DNA of 37,297 nt from Alphaproteobacteria bacterium (lineage in GTDB: Bacteria; Pseudomonadota; Alphaproteobacteria; UBA828), in the NCBI GenBank assembly GCA_016869195.1, contig VGET01000007.1:1-37297 (forward strand), written 5' to 3'. Within the stretch, counting starts at the first letter, position 1. Each line of letters begins with the position of its first letter. Below are positions 1 through 12,176 of the stretch, one piece after another. The translations under genes were made by a program, and so were the position numbers. The notes beneath the pieces are model-generated. The model did not search any database. It saw only the letters and a program-made list of their open reading frames with translations, and was not told the DNA's origin.

Positions 1-99
1 CACCGGAAGCTTGTTCGATTTCGATCTCGATCGGGCTTGCCACACCGATCGAACCAGAAGAACGACGAGCGTCGCGGAACTTAGGGGGGTCGAAACGGA

Positions 100-567
100 A
101 TGTCGGCGATCGAAGCGCGCCGCAGAACGCGCGAGCGTCTCGGGTCGGACGGAAGCTACGCGGGAGATGTGACGCCGGCCGAGGCATGGGAAATTCTTGA
201 AGGCGAGGCCGACGCGATACTGATCGATGTCCGCACCGACGCGGAGTGGAACTATGTCGGCGTGCCCAATCTCAGCTCGCTCGGCAAGAAGCCGGCCTTG
301 ATCGCCTGGCAGATATTCCCGACCGGTGCGCTCAATCCGCGCTTCGTAGATGATGTCGCGAAGCTCGGCATCAGGAAGGACGCCACCGTGCTCCTGCTCT
401 GCCGCACCGGCGGACGCTCGAAGGCAGCAGCGCAGGCGCTGACCGCCGCCGGCTTCAGCGCAAGTTACAATGTGCTCGATGGCTTCGAGGGTGGCCACGA
501 CGCCAATCAACACCGCGGCACCCGGGCCGGCTGGAAAGCCGTCGGCCTGCCCTGGGGGCAAGGCTGA
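100..567 (+). CDS. Rhodanese-like domain protein (sulfurtransferase-type)
   Basis: 155 aa ORF; 'ILIDVRTDAEWNYVGVPN' and active-site-like loop 'LLLCRTGGRSKAAA'; 'LDGFEGG' C-terminal motif. Stops 3 nt before dnaA. Confidence 0.9.
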   Translation: MSAIEARRRTRERLGSDGSYAGDVTPAEAWEILEGEADAILIDVRTDAEWNYVGVPNLSSLGKKPALIAWQIFPTGALNPRFVDDVAKLGIRKDATVLLLCRTGGRSKAAAQALTAAGFSASYNVLDGFEGGHDANQHRGTRAGWKAVGLPWGQG

Positions 568-570
568 GCG

Positions 571-2010
571 ATGCAGCGGAATCCGGCAGGGCGACTGGAG
601 TCGCTCGAGGAGCAGTGGCAAAAGGTCCGCGGCCGCCTGCGTGACGAAGTCGGCGACAAGGCCTATCAGAACTGGCTCAAGCCGCTGACCTTGAAGGGCC
701 TTGATGGCAGCGAGGTGAGCCTGGGCGCGCCGTCACGCTTCCTGCGTGACTGGGTTTTGTCGCGTTATGGCGATCGTATCCGGGCGCTCTGGTCGGCCGA
801 GAATCCGTCGGTGCTGCGCATCGGCTTCAAGATCGACGCGACCGATGGCCAGGAGCCGCAGCCACTCGTCTTCAAGGCAACGGCCCCGAGTTCGGTCGGT
901 GAAAATGCCGCGCCTGCCGCCGACGTGACGTCGGATGGCGCGCGGGCTTATACGCCTCGCCCCGCGGAAGATGAAGACGGTGCGCCGACCTCGCCGCTCA
1001 ATCCGCGCCTGCGCTTCAGCACCTTCGTGATCGGCAAGCCCAATGAGTTCGCCTATGCGGCCGCGCGGCGCGTGGCGGAATCATCGGCCGTGCCGTTCAA
1101 CCCGCTCTATCTCTATGGCGGTGTCGGGCTCGGCAAGACGCACCTCATGCAGGCGATCGCGTGGCACATCCGCGAGCGCGATCCCTCGCGCCGGGTGCTC
1201 TATCTCTCGGCCGAGCGCTTCATGTATCAGTTCGTGCGTGCCGTGCGCTTCAAGGACACGATGGCGTTCAAGGAGCAGTTCCGCTCAGCCGACGTTTTGA
1301 TGATCGATGACGTGCAATTCATTTGTGGCAAGGATTCGACGCAGGAAGAGTTCTTTCACACCTTCAACGCGCTGGTCGATCACAACCGGCAGATCGTGAT
1401 CTCGGGCGATCGCAGCCCGAGCGACCTCGACCAGATGGAAGAGCGCCTGCGCTCGCGCCTCGGCTGGGGTCTTGTCGCTGACATCCACGCCACGACCTAC
1501 GAGCTCAGGCTCGGCATCTTGCAGAGCAAGGCCGAGCTGATGGGCATGCCCAATATTCCGAAGGACGTGCTTGAGTTCCTGGCGCACCGCATCACCGCGA
1601 ATGTGCGCGAGCTTGAGATGGCGCTGAACCGCGTGGCGGCGCATTCGACGCTGGTTGGACGCGCCATTTCGCTCGAGATGACGCAGGAGATTTTGCGCGA
1701 CGCACTCAGAGCGAGCGATCGGCGCATCACGATCGAGGAGATCCAGCGCAAGACCGCCGAGTTCTACAACCTCAAGCTGGCCGAGATGTCATCCGAGCGG
1801 CGCGCGCGGGCGGTTGCGCGTCCGCGCCAGGTCGCGATGTACCTCTGCAAGCAGCTCACCACGCGCTCGCTGCCCGAGATCGGGCGCAAGTTCGGCGGAC
1901 GCGACCACACCACGGTGATGCATGCGATTCGGGTGATCGAGGAGCTCAAACAGAGCGATCCCGCGCTCGCCGAGGACATCGAGCTGATCCGGCGCCTGAT
2001 CGAGGGCTGA
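571..2010 (+). CDS. dnaA: Chromosomal replication initiator protein DnaA
   Basis: Walker A 'GGVGLGKTHLMQAI', Walker B 'VLMIDDVQF', C-terminal DnaA signature 'GGRDHTTVMHAI'. Confidence 0.98.
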   Translation: MQRNPAGRLESLEEQWQKVRGRLRDEVGDKAYQNWLKPLTLKGLDGSEVSLGAPSRFLRDWVLSRYGDRIRALWSAENPSVLRIGFKIDATDGQEPQPLVFKATAPSSVGENAAPAADVTSDGARAYTPRPAEDEDGAPTSPLNPRLRFSTFVIGKPNEFAYAAARRVAESSAVPFNPLYLYGGVGLGKTHLMQAIAWHIRERDPSRRVLYLSAERFMYQFVRAVRFKDTMAFKEQFRSADVLMIDDVQFICGKDSTQEEFFHTFNALVDHNRQIVISGDRSPSDLDQMEERLRSRLGWGLVADIHATTYELRLGILQSKAELMGMPNIPKDVLEFLAHRITANVRELEMALNRVAAHSTLVGRAISLEMTQEILRDALRASDRRITIEEIQRKTAEFYNLKLAEMSSERRARAVARPRQVAMYLCKQLTTRSLPEIGRKFGGRDHTTVMHAIRVIEELKQSDPALAEDIELIRRLIEG

Positions 2011-2073
2011 CGGGCTTATTTTCGTCGTTAGATCAAATATTTATAGATAAGCTCCCGGGGCGCCGAATCCGGT

Positions 2074-2100
2074 TTGTCAGGCCCCTCCCGATGCTATAAT
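2074..2100 (+). promoter_or_regulatory. Putative sigma70-type promoter for dnaN (TTGTCA - 15 bp - TGC-TATAAT)
   Basis: TTGTCA at 2074-2079 and a perfect TATAAT at 2095-2100 preceded by an extended -10 TGn; located 96 bp upstream of the dnaN ATG. Confidence 0.5.
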
Positions 2101-2195
2101 CGCCGGCCCTTCGCGTCGCGGCCGGGCGTATCTCGGTGCGCCCGATACGGGATCTCGCAGCCCTGGTCGTCCCACAGAACAACACGCCGGTCGTC

Positions 2196-3317
2196 ATGAA
2201 GCTCACGATCGAACGCACCGCCCTTCTCAAGTCGCTCAGCCATGTCCAGAGCGTGGTCGAGCGGCGCAGCACCATCCCGATCCTGTCGAACGTGCGCCTC
2301 GAGGCCGCGAGCGGCGGCCAGCTCAGGTTGACCGCGACGGACATGGACCTCGCGATCGTCGAGGCTTCGCCTGCGGCGGTAGCAAAAGCGGGCGCCACCA
2401 CGACGAGCGCGCATACGCTCTACGATATCGTGCGCAAGCTGCCGGAGGGCTCCCAGCTCGAGTTCATGCCGTCAAGCGCCGATGGCCGCCTCGTCTTGCG
2501 CTCGGGCCGCGCGAAATATGAATTGCCCTGCCTGCCGGTCGAAGATTTCCCGGTCATGGCCGAGGGCGAGCTGCCCTATGAGTTCGAGCTGCCGGCGGCC
2601 GATCTGCGCCGCCTGATCTCCAAGACACGCTTCGCGATCTCGACCGAGGAAACGCGCTATTATTTGAACGGCATCTACCTCCATGCCGCGGTCTCTGACG
2701 GGCAGGGGCGGTTGCGCGCGGTCGCGACCGACGGGCACAGGCTGGCGCGCGTCGATGTCGCGCTGCCGGACGGCGCCGCGGGCATCCCCGGCGTCATCGT
2801 GCCGCGCAAGGCGGTCGGCGAGCTCGCCAAGCTGATCGAGGAGAATGACGGCGCGGTCGCGGTCGCGCTCTCGGAAAACAAGATCCGCTTCGGCCTCGGC
2901 AGCGCGACGCTCACCTCGAAGCTGATCGATGGCTCGTTTCCCGACTATGAGCGCGTCATCCCGACCGGCAATGACAAGCGGCTCACCGTCAACAATGACG
3001 AGCTGCGCCAGGCGGTCGACCGCGTCTCGACGATCTCGACCGAGAAGTCGCGCGCCATCAAGCTTGCGCTCTCAAAGGGCAAGCTCGTGCTCTCAGCCGC
3101 GAGCCCCGAGGCCGGCAGCGGCACGGAAGAGCTCGATGCGCAGTTCGACGGTCCCGCGCTCGAGATCGGCTTCAACGCCCGCTATATCCTCGACATGACC
3201 GATCAGATCGAAGGCAATGAAATCAGCTTCATGGTCTCTGACTCGGCGGCGCCGACCTTGGTCGGCGATTCGGGTGATGCGGGCGCGGTCTACGTCATCA
3301 TGCCGATGCGGGTATAG
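2196..3317 (+). CDS. dnaN: DNA polymerase III beta sliding clamp
   Basis: 'MKLTIERTALLKSLSHVQSVVERRSTIPILSNVRLEA' start and 'YVIMPMRV' C-terminus; the ORF-track start at 2136 is judged too far upstream. Confidence 0.97.
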   Translation: MKLTIERTALLKSLSHVQSVVERRSTIPILSNVRLEAASGGQLRLTATDMDLAIVEASPAAVAKAGATTTSAHTLYDIVRKLPEGSQLEFMPSSADGRLVLRSGRAKYELPCLPVEDFPVMAEGELPYEFELPAADLRRLISKTRFAISTEETRYYLNGIYLHAAVSDGQGRLRAVATDGHRLARVDVALPDGAAGIPGVIVPRKAVGELAKLIEENDGAVAVALSENKIRFGLGSATLTSKLIDGSFPDYERVIPTGNDKRLTVNNDELRQAVDRVSTISTEKSRAIKLALSKGKLVLSAASPEAGSGTEELDAQFDGPALEIGFNARYILDMTDQIEGNEISFMVSDSAAPTLVGDSGDAGAVYVIMPMRV

Positions 3318-3320
3318 TCG

Positions 3321-7017
<3,697 letters not shown>

Positions 7018-7032
7018 TCGCGCGCCCAAACG

Positions 7033-7063
7033 AAAAACCCTCCCTCCGAGAGCGGAGGGAGGG
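7033..7063 (-). terminator. Intrinsic terminator for the - strand mscS-like gene, lying between convergent genes
   Basis: Perfect 11-bp stem CCCTCCCTCCG (7038-7048)/CGGAGGGAGGG (7053-7063) with a 4-nt loop; read on the - strand it is followed by TTTTT (7037-7033). Confidence 0.75.
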
Positions 7064-7107
7064 CTTGGGTGGGAGGGTGACCCCACGCCTCGCTGCGATC
7101 CTGTCCG

Positions 7108-9186
7108 CTACTCCTCCTCCGCCTTCGCGCGCATCGCGGCGGCGCCTGCCGCGGCGCCGAGCTCGGCCGGCGAGGGCATGCCGCCGCCCGAATGGACGAC
7201 GACATCGCGTGACGAGAGCTTAAGGCCGGCGGCGTCGAACGCCTTCAGGAGTCGGTGATAGATCTCGCGGCGCAGCACGAACTGCTCGCCCGGCCGCGAC
7301 ATGAACTTGACGCCAATCACCGCTGAATAATCCTCGAGCCGACGGATGCCCTGGCTCTTCGGCGGCTCGAGCAGGTCCTTCTTGAGGTTGGGGTCCTCCG
7401 CGATTGCGGCCGAGACCTGCTTCACCACCTTCTTCACCTTCTGCGGGTCGACATCGAGCCCGAAGGGGAACTCGATCTTCACGATCACCCAGTCGCGGCT
7501 GTGATTGGTGAGCGAGCGAATCTCGCCGAATGGCAGCGTGTGCAATGGCCCGCGATGGTGGCGCAGTCGGAGCGAGCGGATCGTGATCGCTTCGACCGTG
7601 CCGCGGATACTGCCGACCTCGACATATTCGCCGACGCGGAACGCATCATCGATCAGGAAGAAGATGCCGGAGACGATGTCGCGCACCAGCGCCTGCGCGC
7701 CGAAGCCGACCGCGATGCCGACGATGCCGGCGGCGCCGAGCAGCGGCGCGATCTCGACGCCGAGCGCCGAGAGCGCGATCAGGCCGACCGCGACAAGCAG
7801 CACGATGCCGAGCGCCTTGCGGAACAGCGGCAGGAGTGTCGCGAGCCTGGTGCGCCGCGCGGTCTCGTCCGGCTCATCGGCCGCGTCCGCGATGCGTCGG
7901 TCGATCCAGCGCCGCGCCGCGTGCCACACGAAATCGGCGATCAGAAGCGCGATCAACACCTGCACGGCCGCGCGGAGCGCTCGCGCCTCGCTCGTGTCCT
8001 CGCCGACGATGCGGGCGGGCGACAGGCCCCAGGCATTGATCACCAGCGCGATCGCGCCGATCACGATGAGCGCGCGCACGATGCGCTCGATCAGGGCGGC
8101 CAGGTCGCTCGCCGGCACTTTTTCGGCGTCCTCGGCATTGCCGGTGCGTGCATCGACCGCGGCGCGCAAGATCGAGCGCGCGATGCGAATGACCGGTCCC
8201 AGCATGGCGACGATGAACACGGTCATCGCGAGTGCCGGCATGCCGGCGTAAATTAGCGCTGCGGTGCCGAGCGCGGCCACCGTCCAGAGCCAGCGCTCGA
8301 ACTCGGCTGGCACGGAGCGGCGGGTTTCCGTCTCGGGGTCGGCGCCGCTCACCTGGCGCCAGCGCCAGACGAACGCGACGAAGAGGAGCGCGAGAAGCGC
8401 GGTCGTGCCGTCGCGCACCAGAAGCGCGCCATCGGCCGAGACGCCGAGCTTCTCCATCCAGCCGGCGCTCAAATAGCCGAACACGCCAACGGCCGGCAGC
8501 GCGATCGCCCAGCGATAGACGACGAAGGCCGGCTTTCGCCCCATTGGCACCATGCGGATCGGCTTGAACCAAGGCGTTACCACGAAGCGCGCAACCATGG
8601 CGGAAAAACCGGCAGTGAGCGCGACCCAGAGATACGCCTTGAGCACGGTCTCGACCGCCTCGGGCCAGCCGACCGCGTAGAACGCGCCGATGCTGCCCAG
8701 GGCCACCATGCCCATCGACATCAAGGTGACCACGACGCGGGCGAAGAAAAACATCACGTGATCGCCTCTGGTCACGCGTGGCGTATTGACGATGCGGTTG
8801 CGCACGCCGCGCGAGACGCACCAGAAGAGCCGCTCGGCGAGGTAGCCCGCGAGCGTGAACATGACGATGAAGCCGATCAGCTTGCCCGAGCCGAAGCCGC
8901 CGATCGACGTGCTGAGGCGATCGCCGATCACGTCCATCTCCACGGGGAGCCGGTTGGCCCCCGCCTTCCAGCGCTCAAAGCGCTGGGCGAGCGCCGAGCC
9001 CGCGCCGGACGCCACCTGATCGACCTCCGATGCAGCAGTCCGAAGCGGGTCGCCCTGCGACGCGTTGGAGGCCTGCTGCAGGAAGGCGCGCACTGCGGGG
9101 TCGTCCATCAGCTCGATGAAGCGCTTCACCGGTTCGCCCTCCTGTGCCCAAGCGGCGGACCAGGGAGCGGCGATGGCGATGAACAA
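7108..9186 (-). CDS. Mechanosensitive ion channel, MscS family (multi-TM, signal-peptide-like N-terminus)
   Basis: 'LLGAAGIVGIAVGFGAQALVRDIVSGIFFLIDDAFRVGEYVEVGSIRGTVEAITIRSLRLRHHRGPLHTLPFGEI' is the MscS pore and beta-domain signature. The true start is probably upstream of the TTG at 9186 (see findings). Confidence 0.92.
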   Translation of the reverse strand: MFIAIAAPWSAAWAQEGEPVKRFIELMDDPAVRAFLQQASNASQGDPLRTAASEVDQVASGAGSALAQRFERWKAGANRLPVEMDVIGDRLSTSIGGFGSGKLIGFIVMFTLAGYLAERLFWCVSRGVRNRIVNTPRVTRGDHVMFFFARVVVTLMSMGMVALGSIGAFYAVGWPEAVETVLKAYLWVALTAGFSAMVARFVVTPWFKPIRMVPMGRKPAFVVYRWAIALPAVGVFGYLSAGWMEKLGVSADGALLVRDGTTALLALLFVAFVWRWRQVSGADPETETRRSVPAEFERWLWTVAALGTAALIYAGMPALAMTVFIVAMLGPVIRIARSILRAAVDARTGNAEDAEKVPASDLAALIERIVRALIVIGAIALVINAWGLSPARIVGEDTSEARALRAAVQVLIALLIADFVWHAARRWIDRRIADAADEPDETARRTRLATLLPLFRKALGIVLLVAVGLIALSALGVEIAPLLGAAGIVGIAVGFGAQALVRDIVSGIFFLIDDAFRVGEYVEVGSIRGTVEAITIRSLRLRHHRGPLHTLPFGEIRSLTNHSRDWVIVKIEFPFGLDVDPQKVKKVVKQVSAAIAEDPNLKKDLLEPPKSQGIRRLEDYSAVIGVKFMSRPGEQFVLRREIYHRLLKAFDAAGLKLSSRDVVVHSGGGMPSPAELGAAAGAAAMRAKAEEE

Positions 9187-9280
9187 AAGGAGAAGTGCGG
9201 CGGTGATGACTCGGCGGACCAGAATGGTGATATCCTAGGCCGAGGCTCGGAAAAGGAAAGCCGGGGCGACCAAGGTCATC

Positions 9281-10594
9281 CTAGCCACGGTCGATCAGGT
9301 GCATGAACGAGCCGAACACGGTGCCCGCGCGCCGTCCCTGCGGTCCGAGCGAAGAACCCGAGGCGTCTGACGCCTGAAACAGCGGCTCACCAGCGCCTTC
9401 GCGCGTGATCGTCGCATAGTGGAACTCGTGGCCTCGAATGCGTGCCCCGCGGTCGCCGAGCGGGTTGGAGTCGATCAATTCGAGGGCGCGATAGCCGAGA
9501 TGGAGCTTGCGGGCGGCAAAGCTGGTCTCGAGTGGCAGAAGGCCCGCCATGGCGTGGCGCGCGCCCTTCTCGTCGATCAGCCCATCGCCCAGCACCATGT
9601 AGCCGCCGCACTCGCCGTAAATGACCGCGCCGCGCGCGGCCAAATCGCGCAAGTCCCGGTGAAAGTGGCTAGCCTGCGACAAGCGCGCGGCATACAGCTC
9701 CGGATAGCCGCCGGGCAGAAAGATCGCGTCGCAGTCAGCGCGCGGCGCCTCATCGGCCAATGGCGAGAAGAAGGTGAGTTCCGCACCCGCCCGTCGCCAG
9801 CCTTCGAGAATGTGGGGGTAGGCAAAGGCGAACGCGTCATCGCGCGCGACCGCGCTGCGCTGGCCGAGTGGGGGAAGCGTCGTCGGGAATGCCGCGTGCG
9901 ACGTCTTCAGCGCTGGGCACGCCGCGGAGCTGCGCAGGGCCGTGAGGTCGACTGAACGCTCGATGCGCTCGGCGGCGCGGGCGACGAATTCCTTCAGGGC
10001 CGCGTGCTCGCGCGCCTGCACGAGGCCGAGATGCCGGCTCGGCAACGCCAGTGCCTCATCACGTGCTATTGCGCCGAACACGAGGATCTGCGCGACGCTC
10101 AACGCGCGGCGCAGCGCCGCCTCATGCGCCGCTGAGGCGACCCGGTTGAGCACGACGCCTGCGACGGCGACATCCTCACGATGCCGGGCGAAGCCCTCTG
10201 CCAGCGCCGCGATCGAAGCGCCCTGGCGGCTCGCATCGATCACCAGCACGACCGGCAGACGGAAGCGCGCGGCGATGTCCGCGGTCGAGCCCGAGCCGTC
10301 GGCCGCGCCGTCGAACAGGCCCATCACGCCCTCGCCGATGACGAACGTTGAGTCGGCGAACAGCGCGCCGGCCAACGTGCTCAGCGTCTCAGGCCGCATG
10401 GCCCAGCCATCGATATTAAGGCAGGGGTGACCGCCGGCAGCCTCGTGAAAGGCTGGGTCGATATAATCGGGCCCGACCTTGAAGGAGCGCACGCGCTCAC
10501 CCCGGTGCGCAAAGGCCGCGATCAGCCCGAGCGTGAGCGTCGTCTTGCCCTGGCCTGAGGCCGGGGCGGCGACGATCAGGCCGGGTGCAACCAT
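9281..10594 (-). CDS. cobB: Cobyrinate a,c-diamide synthase
   Basis: 'GLIVAAPASGQGKTTLTLGLIAAFAHRGERVRSFKVGPDYIDPAFH', glutamine amidotransferase part 'FLPGGYPELYAARL...YGECGGYMVLG', 'GHEFHYATI'. Confidence 0.96.
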   Translation of the reverse strand: MVAPGLIVAAPASGQGKTTLTLGLIAAFAHRGERVRSFKVGPDYIDPAFHEAAGGHPCLNIDGWAMRPETLSTLAGALFADSTFVIGEGVMGLFDGAADGSGSTADIAARFRLPVVLVIDASRQGASIAALAEGFARHREDVAVAGVVLNRVASAAHEAALRRALSVAQILVFGAIARDEALALPSRHLGLVQAREHAALKEFVARAAERIERSVDLTALRSSAACPALKTSHAAFPTTLPPLGQRSAVARDDAFAFAYPHILEGWRRAGAELTFFSPLADEAPRADCDAIFLPGGYPELYAARLSQASHFHRDLRDLAARGAVIYGECGGYMVLGDGLIDEKGARHAMAGLLPLETSFAARKLHLGYRALELIDSNPLGDRGARIRGHEFHYATITREGAGEPLFQASDASGSSLGPQGRRAGTVFGSFMHLIDRG

Positions 10595-10603
10595 GGAGGT
10601 CGC

Positions 10604-11239
10604 CTAGAGAAACTTCTTGATGCCCTCGGCCATCGCCTCGGGGCCCTGCCCGCGCACGAAATGGGCGACGTACTGGCCCTCGCGATTCATCAGATAGACG
10701 TAGGAGGTATGGTCCACCCGATAATCGTCGCCGAGCTCGGCGCCGTCCTTGGCCGGCGCATAGCGGTAATAGACCCGATAGGCCTTGGCAACCGCTGTCA
10801 CTTGCGCCTCGCTGCCGGTGAGGCCGACGAAGCGCGGGTGAAAGGCGTCGACATAGTCCTTCATCTTGTCGGGCGTATCGCGCTTGGGATCGACTGTGAT
10901 GAAGATGGGCACCACCTCGGCGCCCTGCTCTTTGAGCAGGTCGACCGCTTGTCCCATCACCAGGAGTTCGGTCGGGCAGATGTCCGGGCAGAAGGTGAAG
11001 CCGAAATAGACCAGCATGAACTTGCCGGCGAAATCGGCCTGGGTCACCGTCTTGCCGGTCTGGTCGACGAGCTCGAACGGGCCGCCGATCTCAACACCCG
11101 CCAAGGCCTGCGGCACCAGGGAATTGGCCGGCTCGCCGGGCCGGTTGCCCGGCAGGCCGCCCTCGACCACCATGTAGAGGACGATGGCGCCGACCACGAT
11201 CAGCCACATGGCTGGGTTCTTGCGAAACTGATCCATCAA
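10604..11239 (-). CDS. SCO1/SenC family copper chaperone
   Basis: 'MLVYFGFTFCPDICPTELL' (CxxxC), 'VPIFITVDPKRDTPD', conserved His in 'YRVDHTSYVYLMN'; N-terminal TM anchor. Confidence 0.94.
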   Translation of the reverse strand: MMDQFRKNPAMWLIVVGAIVLYMVVEGGLPGNRPGEPANSLVPQALAGVEIGGPFELVDQTGKTVTQADFAGKFMLVYFGFTFCPDICPTELLVMGQAVDLLKEQGAEVVPIFITVDPKRDTPDKMKDYVDAFHPRFVGLTGSEAQVTAVAKAYRVYYRYAPAKDGAELGDDYRVDHTSYVYLMNREGQYVAHFVRGQGPEAMAEGIKKFL

Positions 11240-11254
11240 GCTCTCCTGTGAAAC

Positions 11255-12112
11255 TCAGCCGGCAATACGGCGTGCGCGGCTCAACAAAGCCTCGGCGGCG
11301 CGGGCGCGGGCCTCTGGCGTGGCGCCGGGGTCGAGTGCGGCCCGCAGACCGACAACCTCGCCGATCACGGTCAGGCACGGCGGTTCAAGGCCTGCGGCGA
11401 GCGCGTCCTCGGCCGCGTGCGCGATGGTTGTCTCGAGCACGCGTTGCTCGGCGGTCGTCGCCTTGGACACGAGGGCCACCGGCGTCTCGGGCGCGAGGCC
11501 GGCATCGATCAGCCGAACCGCGATGCTCTCGAGGTGCGAGAGTCCCATATAGAGCACGAGCACCGGCGCGCCGCGCACCAGCCCATGCCAATCGAGCGAG
11601 TCCGGCGGCTCGCCGCCCGCGTCATGGCCGGTGAAGAACGTGACCGACGAATTCACGTCGCGGTGCGTGAGCGGAATGCCGACGGCGGCAAGCCCGCCGA
11701 GCCCGGCGCTAACACCCGGCACGATGCGGAAGGGCACCCGTGCCGCAGCCAGCGTCAGCGCCTCTTCGGCGCCGCGGCCGAACAGGCACGGATCGCCACC
11801 TTTGAGGCGCAGCACCCGGTGGCCCTGGCGTGCCAGCTCGATCAGCCGCTCCGAGATGTCGCGTTGCTTCGGTGAAGGCTTGCCGCCGCGTTTGCCGGCA
11901 TATTCGAGGGTCGCCCCAGGTCGCGCGAGGGCGAGCACCTCGGCGCTTACCAGCGCGTCATAGATCACGAAGTCTGCCTGCTGCAGCGTATGGAGCGCGT
12001 GGAGGGTCAGGAGGCCCGGGTCGCCCGGGCCGGCGCCGACCAGCCAGACATGCCCCGGCGGAAACGCCGGGAGCGACGGCGGGCCCAGAGCACCTTCACG
12101 TTCCTCGATCAT
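11255..12112 (-). CDS. cobA: Uroporphyrinogen-III C-methyltransferase
   Basis: 'VWLVGAGPGDPGLLTLHALHTLQQADFVIYDALVS', 'GGDPCLFGRGAEEAL', 'ITHRD'-like 'IPLTHRDVNSSVTFFTGH'. The start was trimmed to ATG 12112 because the longer ORF runs antisense through cbiD. Confidence 0.95.
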   Translation of the reverse strand: MIEEREGALGPPSLPAFPPGHVWLVGAGPGDPGLLTLHALHTLQQADFVIYDALVSAEVLALARPGATLEYAGKRGGKPSPKQRDISERLIELARQGHRVLRLKGGDPCLFGRGAEEALTLAAARVPFRIVPGVSAGLGGLAAVGIPLTHRDVNSSVTFFTGHDAGGEPPDSLDWHGLVRGAPVLVLYMGLSHLESIAVRLIDAGLAPETPVALVSKATTAEQRVLETTIAHAAEDALAAGLEPPCLTVIGEVVGLRAALDPGATPEARARAAEALLSRARRIAG

Positions 12113-12176
12113 GGGGATGATCTTAGTCGGCGATGCGCGGGCCGACCAGCGGGCCATGGCCTGATACAATCCGCCC

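Noticed and set aside
7501-8256. Two overlapping + strand ORFs (251 and 248 aa) within the mscS-like gene
   Set aside because: Both are D/R/A-rich shadow frames of the channel gene.
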